A model generated the notes under the pieces. The model was given only the letters and a program-made list of their open reading frames with translations. It was not told where the DNA came from and made no database searches. Of a stretch of 64,000 nucleotides of DNA, positions 1 to 9,430 are shown in pieces (position 1 is the first letter of the stretch; each line of letters begins with the position of its first letter). The position numbers were made by a program, and so were the translations under genes. The stretch comes from Mucilaginibacter sp. (GTDB lineage Bacteria > Bacteroidota > Bacteroidia > Sphingobacteriales > Sphingobacteriaceae), in the NCBI RefSeq assembly GCF_028288225.1, contig NZ_JAQBOC010000003.1:186001-250000 (forward strand), in the 5' to 3' direction.

Positions 1-7
1 GCATATC

Positions 8-2464
8 ATGAATAAAAAAATTTCCATAGCATTATTGCTGTTGGCTCTTGCCTGTAATTTAGTTGATGCCCAGGTTAAAAAAGCCCCGGCTTATCCTCTA
101 ATTACGCATAATACTTATTTCAGCATCTGGTCAATGACTGACAGCTTAAACGCTCATCCAACAAGACATTGGACAGGTAAAGATCAGTCATTAATTGGTA
201 TGATAAAGGTTGATAATACGATATACCGTTTTTTAGGAAAAGATGTGCCTGCCTACAATACAGTTTTATCGGCGTCGGATGAAGTGGCTTACCAATGCCA
301 GTACACTGAAGTTGAACCCGCAAAGGACTGGCAGGATGTGAAATTTGATGATAGTAAATGGAAAACAGGTTCGGCCCCGTTCTCTGATGATAAAACACAG
401 GCCAAAACCTTGTGGACAAGCAAAAATATTTGGGTAAGACGGACTTTTACACTTAACGACCTGAACATTGACAGGCTGTTTTTAAAGCTTTATCACGATG
501 ATAATGTGGACGTATATTTGAATGGCGAAAAGATCTATAATACAGTTGGATGGACAAGTGATTTTAAAATGATCCCGCTAAAGGATAAGTTTAAAGATCT
601 GCTGGTTAAAGGAAAAAATGTACTGGCTATCCATTGCGCAAATACTGCTGGTGGGGCATGGCTTGATGCCGGCCTGGTTAACGAGCCCAAAGCAAAATCT
701 ACAGGTATCTTGCTCGCCAAACAAAAAGATGTTACAGTAAATGCTACTCAAACCATTTATGATTTTGAATGCGTGGGTGTTGATCTTAAGGTTACATTTA
801 CTTCGCCATTGTTAATGAATGACCTTAATATTTTCTCCAGGCCTGTTTCATACATAAGCTATAAAGTAAAATCAAACGACGGTAAAAACCATAAAGTAAA
901 AGTGTTTTTCGGCGCATCAACATCAGTTGCGGTTAATACGCCAACGCAGGCTGTAACTACACAAAAATACCTTACACAAAGCTTATCTATATTAAAAGCA
1001 GGCACAGTTGCACAACCCGTTTTGCAGAAAAAAGGCGATGACTTGCGAATTGACTGGGGCTATATGTATGTGGCTGTACCAAATTCAGTAGGTGCGGTTC
1101 AGTATATAACGCCGCAAAGTGAAGCGGTAAATTCATTTATAGGTCAGGAAACAAACAGCACGATAATCAAAGGACACCAGTTAGCTTTAAATACCGTGTT
1201 TGATTTTGGAAGCATTGGAGCTGCTGCTAAAGAAAAATTTGTTGAGTTGGGTTATGATGATCTGTATTCGGTTCAATACTTCAAACAAAACTTGAAGCCA
1301 TGGTGGAAAACAACGGGTGCTACCATTGAAAAGGAGCTGACCACTGCTGCTACAGATTATGCATCGGTAATGCAGAAATGTGATGCCTTTAATAAAAGCA
1401 TGTACAATGCTGCCGTTAAAGCTGGAGGTAAAAACTATGCTGATCTGTGTGTATTGGGCTATCGCCAAAGTATTGCAGCACACCAGCTGTTAAAAAGCTC
1501 GCAAGGAACTGTTCTGTTTTTATCGAAAGAGAATTTTAGTAATGGATCAATTAACACGGTTGATGTTACTTATCCATCGGCGCCATTATACCTCATCTAC
1601 AACCCTGCCTTGTTGGAGGGTATGCTGAACGGAATCTTTTTTTATTGTGAAGGTAAAGATTGGGGCCATGATTTTGCAGCGCATGATCTGGGTACTTACC
1701 CGCTGGCAAACGGACAAACCTATGGCGAGAATATGCCGGTAGAAGAATCCGGCAATATGATAATTCTTACAGCTGCTATTGCCAAAGCCGAAGGAAATGC
1801 CGCATATGCACAAAAGCATTGGAAAACATTAAGCACCTGGGCTAATTATTTAAGCGAAAATGGTTTTGACCCCGGTAACCAACTATGCACCGATGATTTT
1901 GCCGGGCATTTAGCGCGTAATGCAAACTTATCAGTTAAGGCCATTGTTGCCTTAGGTGCCTATGCCGATCTGGCAGATAAATTAGGCCAGAAGGCTGTGG
2001 CGCAAAAATACAAGGCTATTGCAATTGACATGGCCAATAGGTGGCAAAAACTTGCCGATGCAGGTGACCATTATTCGTTAGTATTTGAAAAGAAAGATAC
2101 CTGGAGCCAAAAATATAATTTGATTTGGGATAAGGTACTAGGCTTGCATTTATTCCCGGCACAGGTTTATAAAAAAGAGATCGATTATTATTTAACCAAA
2201 CAGAATGAATTCGGTTTACCATTGGATAGCCGTAAAACCTATACAAAATCCGACTGGATCCTGTGGACCGCATCATTAGCAGATAATCAAAAAGATTTTA
2301 AAGCGTTAACCGATCCTGTTTTTAAATATGCAACTGAAACCCTTTCCCGTGTTCCGCTTAGCGATTGGCATGAAACAAAAGATGGGAAAATGGTTGGTTT
2401 TCAGGCGCGCAGTGTTGTAGGTGGATATTTTATGAAGCTATTGGAAACCAACTGGGTAAAATAA
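8..2464 (+). CDS. GtaA-like glutaminase family protein, secreted
   Basis: 818 residues. A hydrophobic signal peptide (about residues 1-22, ending VDAQ) predicts export to the periplasm or outer membrane. The layout matches the GtaA-like family (former DUF4964/DUF5127/DUF4965/DUF1793), named after a fungal secreted glutaminase. The central alpha-helical part begins near residue 485 (YRQS) and carries GKDWGHDFAAHDLGTYP and MPVEESGNM; the last part (from about 635) carries DDFAGHLARN and ends near the stop with SVVGGYF. Residues about 95-226 look like an inserted beta-sandwich (galactose-binding-like: DVYLNGEKIY, NVLAIHCAN), absent from the short forms of the family. Only seven bases precede the ATG, so its promoter and any operon partner lie outside. 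A strong terminator follows. Family call is confident; the glutaminase activity is inferred, since most bacterial members are untested. Confidence 0.85.
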   Translation: MNKKISIALLLLALACNLVDAQVKKAPAYPLITHNTYFSIWSMTDSLNAHPTRHWTGKDQSLIGMIKVDNTIYRFLGKDVPAYNTVLSASDEVAYQCQYTEVEPAKDWQDVKFDDSKWKTGSAPFSDDKTQAKTLWTSKNIWVRRTFTLNDLNIDRLFLKLYHDDNVDVYLNGEKIYNTVGWTSDFKMIPLKDKFKDLLVKGKNVLAIHCANTAGGAWLDAGLVNEPKAKSTGILLAKQKDVTVNATQTIYDFECVGVDLKVTFTSPLLMNDLNIFSRPVSYISYKVKSNDGKNHKVKVFFGASTSVAVNTPTQAVTTQKYLTQSLSILKAGTVAQPVLQKKGDDLRIDWGYMYVAVPNSVGAVQYITPQSEAVNSFIGQETNSTIIKGHQLALNTVFDFGSIGAAAKEKFVELGYDDLYSVQYFKQNLKPWWKTTGATIEKELTTAATDYASVMQKCDAFNKSMYNAAVKAGGKNYADLCVLGYRQSIAAHQLLKSSQGTVLFLSKENFSNGSINTVDVTYPSAPLYLIYNPALLEGMLNGIFFYCEGKDWGHDFAAHDLGTYPLANGQTYGENMPVEESGNMIILTAAIAKAEGNAAYAQKHWKTLSTWANYLSENGFDPGNQLCTDDFAGHLARNANLSVKAIVALGAYADLADKLGQKAVAQKYKAIAIDMANRWQKLADAGDHYSLVFEKKDTWSQKYNLIWDKVLGLHLFPAQVYKKEIDYYLTKQNEFGLPLDSRKTYTKSDWILWTASLADNQKDFKALTDPVFKYATETLSRVPLSDWHETKDGKMVGFQARSVVGGYFMKLLETNWVK

Positions 2465-2503
2465 TTGCGTAGTTTCTTTTTGCGATAGTCCTTATTGCAC
2501 ATT

Positions 2504-2547
2504 AACAGGGATGATAAATTTATTGATTTATCATCCCTGTTTTTTAT
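2504..2547 (+). terminator. Rho-independent terminator after the GtaA-like gene
   Basis: A perfect 16-bp inverted repeat (2504-2519 with 2526-2541) has a 6-nt loop and is followed by a T run. It lies 40 nt after the stop of the GtaA-like gene and well before the next gene, so it should end that transcript. Confidence 0.85.
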
Positions 2548-2627
2548 ATTTTCTTTTTTAAACATATAGCTGCTAAACTGCGTATAAGTAGATTATTATA
2601 ACCAATAGTATAACTGTACCTGCCCCG

Positions 2628-2640
2628 TTTTTTTTTTTTT
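2628..2640 (+). repeat. 13-T homopolymer upstream of the hybrid kinase
   Basis: An uninterrupted run of thirteen T lies 46-58 nt before the ATG of the hybrid kinase. It falls in the region where the promoter or 5' leader should be. Its function is unknown. Confidence 0.6.
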
Positions 2641-2685
2641 ATATTTTTATATTGTAATTTGTTAAGGATTGAATACCAGTAACCT

Positions 2686-5600
2686 ATGCCGAATATTTTT
2701 AGACTTTTTATTTTAATGTTTTTTTTGTTTGTTACGACAAACGTCTTTTCACAAAATCAGAGTCTTAAATTTGAGCACATAAGCACAGCAGATGGTTTAT
2801 CACAGATAAATGTTTTTTGTATAATGCAGGATAGCCGCGGTTTTATGTGGATTGGCACCCGCGATGGCTTAAACCGTTATGATGGCTATAAATTTATTGT
2901 ATATAACCATAGTTTTCAGGATGATAATACAATCAGCAATAATCAAATTGCCGATATTATAGAGGATAATAGCGGAAACATTTGGGTTGCCACCCTGTCA
3001 GGCCTTAATAAGTTTGAGCGAAAAACCGGGCGCTTTGTAAGGTATCTTCACAATAGCAATAACACTAACAGCATTTCGAGCAATGCCACAAATAAACTGG
3101 CGCTTGATTCATATGGCAACCTATGGATTGGTACCCAAAAAGGAGGAGTAGATTGCCTGGATCTGAAAAGGAATACTTTCAGACACTTTATTCATTCAGA
3201 CTACGATACAAACAGTTTAAGTGATAGTAGGGTAAGTACAGTATTTGAAGATTCACGGCATAATTTATGGGTCGGAACATCTGGCGGCGGGCTCAACTTG
3301 TTTAACAGAAAAAGCGGTTCTTTTTCTAAGTACAGGTATAGCGCTGCGGTTAACGCTATATCAAGTGATAACATTACCTGTATTTTTGAGGATAAGGATC
3401 ACCGGATCTGGATAGGTACCCCGGATTTAGGTTTTAATTTATTTGATCCTTTAAAGGGGACATTTCGCCATTATCAGCATAATAACAAGGATTTGAACAG
3501 TCTCTCAAGTAATGCCGTTTATTCCATAAATATGGACGAAACCGGTAAATTATGGGTAGGTACCGAAAACGGAGGGGTTAGTATTCTTGATATTGAGAAA
3601 GACCGCTTTGCCAACTTTGAACATGATGATATTGATAAAAACAGTATTGACGGAAATACCATTTACAGCATTTGCAGAGATAAGATGAACAATATGTGGT
3701 TAGGCGCCTTTAGCGGTGGAATTAACCTTTTAAAAAGAAGCACGAAGAGCTTTACGTATTACAGGCACAGTTTATCACCCAATAGCCTATCAAATAACTT
3801 TGTGCTCGATCTGTATGAGGATGCAAATAAAAATCTTTGGGTAGGTACAGATGGTGGAGGGTTGGATATGTTTAGCCACGAAAATGGCACTATAAAACAT
3901 TACAAACAACAGCCTGCAGGTAAAAATGGGATTTGCGGTAATTATGTATTAAAAGTTAACCAGGATGACGATGGTAATTTTTGGTTTGGCACATGGGCCG
4001 ATGGCGTAAGTATTTTTAACCCTGAAACCAATGTGTTCAAAAATTTTAAACACGATCCGGCTAACCCCAAAAGCTTAAGCGGCAATAATATATATGCGCT
4101 TATTCACACACGCGATAAAAAAACCTGGATAGGCACTTATAATGACGGGCTTGATGTATATGATAAACAAACCAATACTTTTAAGGCGTTTAAATTTGAT
4201 GTCAATGATCCGCGGAGTTTAAGCAGCGACCGGATTTATTCGCTGTTAGAGGATAAGCAAGGCAATTTGTGGGTTGGCACTTTCGATGGGGGATTAAATC
4301 TGTTTGACCGTGCGACCAGCACATTTATCCGGTTCCAGCATGAGGAAAATGCCAATAGTTTAAGTAACAACTCGATCCCCGACCTTTTTGAAGATCATAA
4401 AGGGAATATATGGGTAAGCACGCTTGCAGGACTTAACCTGTTCGATCCTAAAACAAGGCATTTTAAAATCTTTACTAAAAAGGACGGCTTACCAAGTGAT
4501 ATCATTTATGCCGTACGGGAAGATAACAACGGGAAGATTTGGATCGGCACCAATAACGGGCTTTCTCAATATAATCCGGAAACCAATAAATTTACTAATT
4601 ATACAGTTGAGGACGGTTTGCAGGCCGATGAATTTAAATCGCATTCAGCTTTTAAAAGTAAGGAAGGCAAATTATATTTTGGCGGCATAAACGGGTTTAA
4701 CGCCTTTACCCCCGAACAGATCTTAAGGCCCTCAGGCTTTTCACCAACCCTTATAACATCATTCCAGATTTTTAACAAAACAGTTGCTATAGCAAAAAAC
4801 AACAGCGATCCATCCCCTTTAAAACAGGATATTTCTGATACAAAAGACATTACTTTATCATACAAGCAATCGGTAATTTCACTTGAATTTGCTGCTCTTG
4901 ATTTTACTTTGGCAAATAAAAAGAATTACGCCTATATATTAACCAATTTTGATAAAGACTGGAATTATGTGGGCAACAGAAACACTGCTTCGTACACCAA
5001 CTTATCTCCGGGTACCTATACTTTTAAATTAAAGTACCAAAATAGCTCGGGCTTATGGTCGCCGGTTACTTCCGGGCTTACCATTACAATTGTTCCTCCG
5101 TTTTGGTTAACCTGGTGGTTTAGAATATTAGTTGTGGTATTAATTGTTGCCGCAATCTATACCGTGTTTAAGTTGCGCGTTCAATCTATTAAAAAACAAA
5201 AAGAGATCCTTGAAAAACAGGTACAGGAACGTACGGAAAGCCTTGCAAAAATGACCATTGATGAGCGAGAATCGCGTGAGGCCGCTGAAAAAGCCCGTGA
5301 AGAAGCCGAAAACGCCAACAAGGCCAAAAGTAGTTTCCTGGCTATGATGAGCCACGAGATCCGTACACCTATGAACGGGGTTATTGGTATGGCCGGGCTA
5401 TTATCAAGCACATCACTCACACCCGAACAGGACGAATATGCAGAAACTATCAAGAGTTGCGGGGAATCATTATTAACGATTATAAATGATGTGCTTGATT
5501 TTTCAAAGATTGAATCGGGCAGTATGGAATTGGAAGATCAGGACTTTGACCTGCGGGATTGTGTAGAAAGCGTGCTGGATGTATTTGCCGAAAAGGCATC

Positions 5601-6849
5601 GCAGATTGATTTGGTTTACCAGATAGACCATAATGTACCATCACAAATTATTGCCGACCAGCTGAGGTTAAGACAGGTACTGATAAACCTGGTAAGTAAC
5701 GCCATGAAATTTACCAATAAGGGCGAGGTATTTGTAAGTGTTAAGGTAGATGATGATAAAGCGGATGATTTGTTGATCCACTTTAGCGTCCGTGATACAG
5801 GAATAGGCATTCCGGCCGATAAATTAAACAAATTGTTTAAAGCCTTTTCGCAGGTAGATTCAAGCACCACACGTAAGTATGGCGGCACAGGCCTGGGTTT
5901 AGCCATAAGCGAAAAGCTGGTTAACCTGATGGACGGCGAAATACACGTTGAGAGCGAAGTGGGAGTAGGCACTACATTTTCATTCTTCATTAAATCAAAA
6001 GCCGGCGTCAACGCGCCGCGTAATTATGTTTACCTCAATCACCAAGAGTTGGAAGGGAAAGCTGTTTTGGTTATTGATGATAATGCCACAAACAGGGAGA
6101 TCCTAAAGAACCAGCTCGAACAATGGAAATTTTTACCTGTAATAACTGAATCAGGCGCAGAGGCATTAAAACTACTTGCATCAAAACAAACAATAGATTT
6201 GATCGTATCCGACATGAACATGCCTGACATGGATGGGGTGCAATTGGCTAAAAAAATACGAAAGAAATCGCCGGAGATCCCCATAATCTTATTGAGTTCT
6301 ATGGGTAATGAGCAAAGCAAAAGTGAAGCGTACTTGTTTAATGCCATATTAACAAAACCTACCAGGCACCATGTTTTATATAAACATATTGCCGAGCAAC
6401 TAAAAGCAACAGGCGAAATAATTAAAAAACCCCAGGTTGTCTCAACGTTTTCAGAAGACTTTGCTGCATTATATCCTATGGAAATTTTGATTGCGGAAGA
6501 TAACTTAATTAACCAAAAGCTGGCCATACGTATTTTAACAAAAATGGGTTACGATCCGCAAGTGGTTGCTAACGGGCACGAAGCATTAAACGCATTAATT
6601 GTTAAAAAGTACGACATGGTGTTAATGGATGTTCAAATGCCCGAAATGGATGGATTGGAAGCTACGCGTTTTATAAGGGAGAATCTTGAACATCAGCCGG
6701 TGATTGTGGCTATGACAGCTAATGCAATGCCCGAAGACAAGGAGAATTGCCTAAACGCCGGTATGAATGATTATTTAAGCAAGCCTATGAAAATAGGGGA
6801 TATTATGGACGTTTTAGAAAAATGGGGTAAACAGATACTAAGTAAATAA
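2686..6849 (+). CDS. Hybrid two-component sensor kinase (Reg_prop/Y_Y_Y, HisKA, HATPase, two receivers)
   Basis: 1387 residues. A signal peptide (1-23, ending FSQ) leads into a periplasmic sensor of repeated two-bladed propeller motifs (Reg_prop; WIGT/WVGT recur about every 45 residues from 50 to 640). A Y_Y_Y domain (about 735-805) and one membrane helix (about 808-830) follow, then a coiled linker. The kinase core has H890 in [10 protein letters not shown], an N box (NLVSNAMKF), and G boxes DTGIGIP and [10 protein letters not shown]. Two receiver domains follow, with likely phosphoacceptors D1176 ([10 protein letters not shown]) and D1315 ([10 protein letters not shown]). The sensor half resembles the HTCS proteins that control polysaccharide use in Bacteroidota, but there is no AraC-type DNA-binding domain and no Hpt domain. 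Output must therefore go through a partner protein or a phosphotransferase elsewhere. It appears to be a single-gene unit. Confidence 0.93.
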   Translation: MPNIFRLFILMFFLFVTTNVFSQNQSLKFEHISTADGLSQINVFCIMQDSRGFMWIGTRDGLNRYDGYKFIVYNHSFQDDNTISNNQIADIIEDNSGNIWVATLSGLNKFERKTGRFVRYLHNSNNTNSISSNATNKLALDSYGNLWIGTQKGGVDCLDLKRNTFRHFIHSDYDTNSLSDSRVSTVFEDSRHNLWVGTSGGGLNLFNRKSGSFSKYRYSAAVNAISSDNITCIFEDKDHRIWIGTPDLGFNLFDPLKGTFRHYQHNNKDLNSLSSNAVYSINMDETGKLWVGTENGGVSILDIEKDRFANFEHDDIDKNSIDGNTIYSICRDKMNNMWLGAFSGGINLLKRSTKSFTYYRHSLSPNSLSNNFVLDLYEDANKNLWVGTDGGGLDMFSHENGTIKHYKQQPAGKNGICGNYVLKVNQDDDGNFWFGTWADGVSIFNPETNVFKNFKHDPANPKSLSGNNIYALIHTRDKKTWIGTYNDGLDVYDKQTNTFKAFKFDVNDPRSLSSDRIYSLLEDKQGNLWVGTFDGGLNLFDRATSTFIRFQHEENANSLSNNSIPDLFEDHKGNIWVSTLAGLNLFDPKTRHFKIFTKKDGLPSDIIYAVREDNNGKIWIGTNNGLSQYNPETNKFTNYTVEDGLQADEFKSHSAFKSKEGKLYFGGINGFNAFTPEQILRPSGFSPTLITSFQIFNKTVAIAKNNSDPSPLKQDISDTKDITLSYKQSVISLEFAALDFTLANKKNYAYILTNFDKDWNYVGNRNTASYTNLSPGTYTFKLKYQNSSGLWSPVTSGLTITIVPPFWLTWWFRILVVVLIVAAIYTVFKLRVQSIKKQKEILEKQVQERTESLAKMTIDERESREAAEKAREEAENANKAKSSFLAMMSHEIRTPMNGVIGMAGLLSSTSLTPEQDEYAETIKSCGESLLTIINDVLDFSKIESGSMELEDQDFDLRDCVESVLDVFAEKASQIDLVYQIDHNVPSQIIADQLRLRQVLINLVSNAMKFTNKGEVFVSVKVDDDKADDLLIHFSVRDTGIGIPADKLNKLFKAFSQVDSSTTRKYGGTGLGLAISEKLVNLMDGEIHVESEVGVGTTFSFFIKSKAGVNAPRNYVYLNHQELEGKAVLVIDDNATNREILKNQLEQWKFLPVITESGAEALKLLASKQTIDLIVSDMNMPDMDGVQLAKKIRKKSPEIPIILLSSMGNEQSKSEAYLFNAILTKPTRHHVLYKHIAEQLKATGEIIKKPQVVSTFSEDFAALYPMEILIAEDNLINQKLAIRILTKMGYDPQVVANGHEALNALIVKKYDMVLMDVQMPEMDGLEATRFIRENLEHQPVIVAMTANAMPEDKENCLNAGMNDYLSKPMKIGDIMDVLEKWGKQILSK

Positions 6850-6949
6850 TTAGTAGTCAACAGTTACCGGTTTGTAATCCCTTTAGTTAAATTTGAGCCT
6901 TATCTAATAATAAAATTAGGTAAATTCACCTAAATTAAAACTAAATTTT

Positions 6950-7744
6950 ATGCGTTCAAATCACATCTTCCGGTATCCTTATTTATTTGTTCTTTTCGTG
7001 CTTTTATTTTCTGTTTACAATTCATCTGCTAAAGCAGCTGATGGTTATTATTACCAGTTAAAGATCTATCATCTTAAAACCCAGGCACAGGAAGACCGCA
7101 TTGATCATTATTTACAAAACGCTTATTTACCTGCATTGCATAGGTTAGGTATTAAAAACGTTGGTGTTTTTAAGCCGGTTGAGGCAGATACGTCAGGCAA
7201 AAGAGTTTATGTTTTAATCCCCTTTAAAACATGGGAGCAAATAAAAAAGACCGACCAGCAATTAGGTGCCGATCAACAATACTTAACTGATGGAGCGGAT
7301 TATATTGATGCAGCACATAATGAAGCGCCATATACCCGCATGGAAACCATTTTACTAAGCGCTTTCCCAAAAATGCTTTCTCCGGATGTTCCGCAGCTTA
7401 CAGCTAATAAAATTGACAGGGTTTATGAACTTCGCAGCTACGAAAGCGCAACGGAAAAGTACAATGTTAACAAGGTGAAAATGTTTAATGATGGCAACGA
7501 GGTCGCATTATTTAAAAGGCTAGGCTTTAATGCCGTGTTTTATGCCGAAGTTTTAGCCGGCAGTCACATGCCAAACCTTATGTATATGACCACTTTTAAT
7601 AACAAGGCAGATAGGGACAAACATTGGGATGCTTTTTCAAATGACCCGGAATGGAAAGTATTGGTAGCCAAAAAAGAGTTTCAAAACAATGTTTCTAAGG
7701 CAGATATTTTGTTCCTGCACCCAACTGCATATTCAGATTTTTAA
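6950..7744 (+). CDS. NIPSNAP family protein, exported
   Basis: 264 residues with an N-terminal signal peptide (about 1-29, ending SSAKAA). The body matches the NIPSNAP fold (ferredoxin-like, dimeric alpha-beta barrel). The first half starts YYYQLKIYHLKT, and a second half starts near residue 160 with RVYELRSYES and ends with a typical DRDKHWDAFSNDPEWK segment, so two copies of the domain are likely. The molecular role of the family is unsettled. Its stop codon is immediately followed by the ATG of the FAD oxidoreductase, so the two are almost certainly co-transcribed. Upstream (6916-6933) is a short 6-bp inverted repeat and, at 6888-6895, a TAAATTTG that fits the Bacteroidota -7 box; neither is proven. 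Confidence 0.85.
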   Translation: MRSNHIFRYPYLFVLFVLLFSVYNSSAKAADGYYYQLKIYHLKTQAQEDRIDHYLQNAYLPALHRLGIKNVGVFKPVEADTSGKRVYVLIPFKTWEQIKKTDQQLGADQQYLTDGADYIDAAHNEAPYTRMETILLSAFPKMLSPDVPQLTANKIDRVYELRSYESATEKYNVNKVKMFNDGNEVALFKRLGFNAVFYAEVLAGSHMPNLMYMTTFNNKADRDKHWDAFSNDPEWKVLVAKKEFQNNVSKADILFLHPTAYSDF

Positions 7745-9181
7745 ATGCAGCTTGAAAAACGCGATTATGATGCTGTTGTAGTTGGCTCCGGGCCTAATGG
7801 TTTGGCAGCCGCTATTTTAATGCAGCAAAATGGATTGTCGGTTTTATTAGTAGAAGGAAAATCAACTGTTGGGGGCGGGCTGCGATCGGCAGAGCTTACA
7901 TTGCCTGGTTACATGCATGATATCTGCTCGGCTGTACATCCGCTTGCCGCAGCATCTCCCTTTTTTGAAACACTGCCCTTAAACATTCACGGGCTTGAAT
8001 ATATTTATCCGGAAGTAGCTGCAGCTCATCCATTTGATGATGGGAATGCGGCTATCTTAACGGGTTCTGTTGAAGAAACTGCGCGCCTGTTAGGCGCAGA
8101 TGCTGATGCTTATACCAAACTTATAGGGCCTGTAGTTAAAGACTGGCCCTCCATAGTTACGGATATTTTGGCTCCTTTACATTATCCGAAACATCCGCTT
8201 GCCATGGCACGGTTTGGCCTGTCTGCCCTGACATCTGCAGGCTACCTGGTAAAGCGTTTTAATACAATTGAGGCAAGGGGGTTATTTGGCGGCATGGCGG
8301 CGCACTCCATACAGCCATTAAGCAATTTAGCAACTTCGGCAATTGCGTTGGTTTTGATGGTTAACGGGCACTTAAAGGGGTGGCCAATCCCTAAAGGTGG
8401 TTCAAGCCACATAGCAAATGCTTTGGCATCATACTTTGTGTCAATAGGTGGTAAGATAGAAACTGATACCCCTATAACTTCATTGCGACAACTGCCTTCA
8501 GCACATGCTGTTTTGTTTGATATAACACCAAGGCAGCTGCTTAAAATTGCAGGGCACCGCTTTTCAGCACTTTACAAATGGCAACTGGAACGCTACAGGT
8601 ATGGCATGGGTGTTTTTAAGATTGATTGGGCGCTGGCAACACCAATTCCATTTAAAGCCGCTGGTTGCCACAAGGCCGGTACTATTCATATAGGCAATAC
8701 ATTTGAAGAAATAGCCGATGCCGAACAACAGATCTGGCATGGAAAGCACTCCGAAAAGCCATTTGTATTACTTGCCCAGCCCAGCATATTTGATCCAACA
8801 CGCGCACCGCAAGGCAAGCATACGGCCTGGGCCTATTGCCATGTGCCAAACGGATCTGAAAAAGATATGACAGCCATAATTGAAAACCAGGTTGAACGTT
8901 TTGCCCCGGGTTTTAAAGATACCATATTGGCCAGGCATACCATGAATACAACCCAGATGGAAGACTACAATCCAAACTATATAGGTGGCGATATCAATGG
9001 CGGTGTAATAGATCTGGGCCAGCTTTTTACCCGTCCCGTATTAAGATGGTCGCCTTATAAAACATCTGCCAAGGGGATTTACATTTGTTCATCATCAACG
9101 CCGCCAGGCGGAGGAGTTCATGGCATGTGCGGGTATCACGCTGCCAGGCGGGCATTGAAAGACATCTTCAGAATTGTCTGA
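7745..9181 (+). CDS. FAD-dependent oxidoreductase, phytoene desaturase/PYROXD2-like
   Basis: 478 residues, no signal peptide. The N-terminus has the dinucleotide-binding motif VVVGSGPNGLAAA and the following VEGKSTVGGGLRS stretch typical of CrtI-like and PYROXD2-like flavoenzymes. The C-terminus has the second FAD motif region (YICSSSTPPGGGVHGMCGYH). Such enzymes remove or rearrange hydrogens on hydrophobic substrates, but no carotenoid gene is nearby, so the substrate is unknown. The ATG abuts the stop of the NIPSNAP gene, suggesting translational coupling. Its stop codon lies inside the left arm of a palindromic element, so the last few residues (RIV) may have been set by an insertion. Confidence 0.85.
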   Translation: MQLEKRDYDAVVVGSGPNGLAAAILMQQNGLSVLLVEGKSTVGGGLRSAELTLPGYMHDICSAVHPLAAASPFFETLPLNIHGLEYIYPEVAAAHPFDDGNAAILTGSVEETARLLGADADAYTKLIGPVVKDWPSIVTDILAPLHYPKHPLAMARFGLSALTSAGYLVKRFNTIEARGLFGGMAAHSIQPLSNLATSAIALVLMVNGHLKGWPIPKGGSSHIANALASYFVSIGGKIETDTPITSLRQLPSAHAVLFDITPRQLLKIAGHRFSALYKWQLERYRYGMGVFKIDWALATPIPFKAAGCHKAGTIHIGNTFEEIADAEQQIWHGKHSEKPFVLLAQPSIFDPTRAPQGKHTAWAYCHVPNGSEKDMTAIIENQVERFAPGFKDTILARHTMNTTQMEDYNPNYIGGDINGGVIDLGQLFTRPVLRWSPYKTSAKGIYICSSSTPPGGGVHGMCGYHAARRALKDIFRIV

Positions 9182-9299
9182 ATCAGAATTTTAAGAATTT
9201 AAGAATGAACAAAATTCTATCGAATGGATCTGCTTTGGAAATGAGTCGTCGATATTCTGCAAATTTTATAATCCTGTAAATTCTGATTCAGACATCTTC
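9160..9299. repeat. Palindromic MITE/REP-like element with flanking direct repeats
   Basis: A perfect 17-bp inverted repeat (9175-9191 with 9278-9294) encloses about 86 nt. The whole is flanked by a 10-nt direct repeat (agacatcttc at 9160-9169 and 9290-9299) that could be a target-site duplication. The left arm contains the stop codon of the FAD oxidoreductase gene (9179-9181). There is no open reading frame of note inside. It may also act as a transcript-end hairpin. Confidence 0.6.
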
Positions 9300-9430
9300 C
9301 TGTTCCGTTTTCAAACTTTTTGTCCGATATCGATCACTTTTTCACTTTTTTAATCATATAAATATCTGATTATCAATATTTACACTTTGGTATGGCTATT
9401 GCAAGTAACTATGCTATACAAGGTACTATA

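Noticed and set aside
2464..2686. Polysaccharide utilisation locus formed by the GtaA-like gene, hybrid kinase and SusCD
   Set aside because: SusCD lies more than 50 kb away and no glycoside hydrolase adjoins the kinase, so linkage is not supported.
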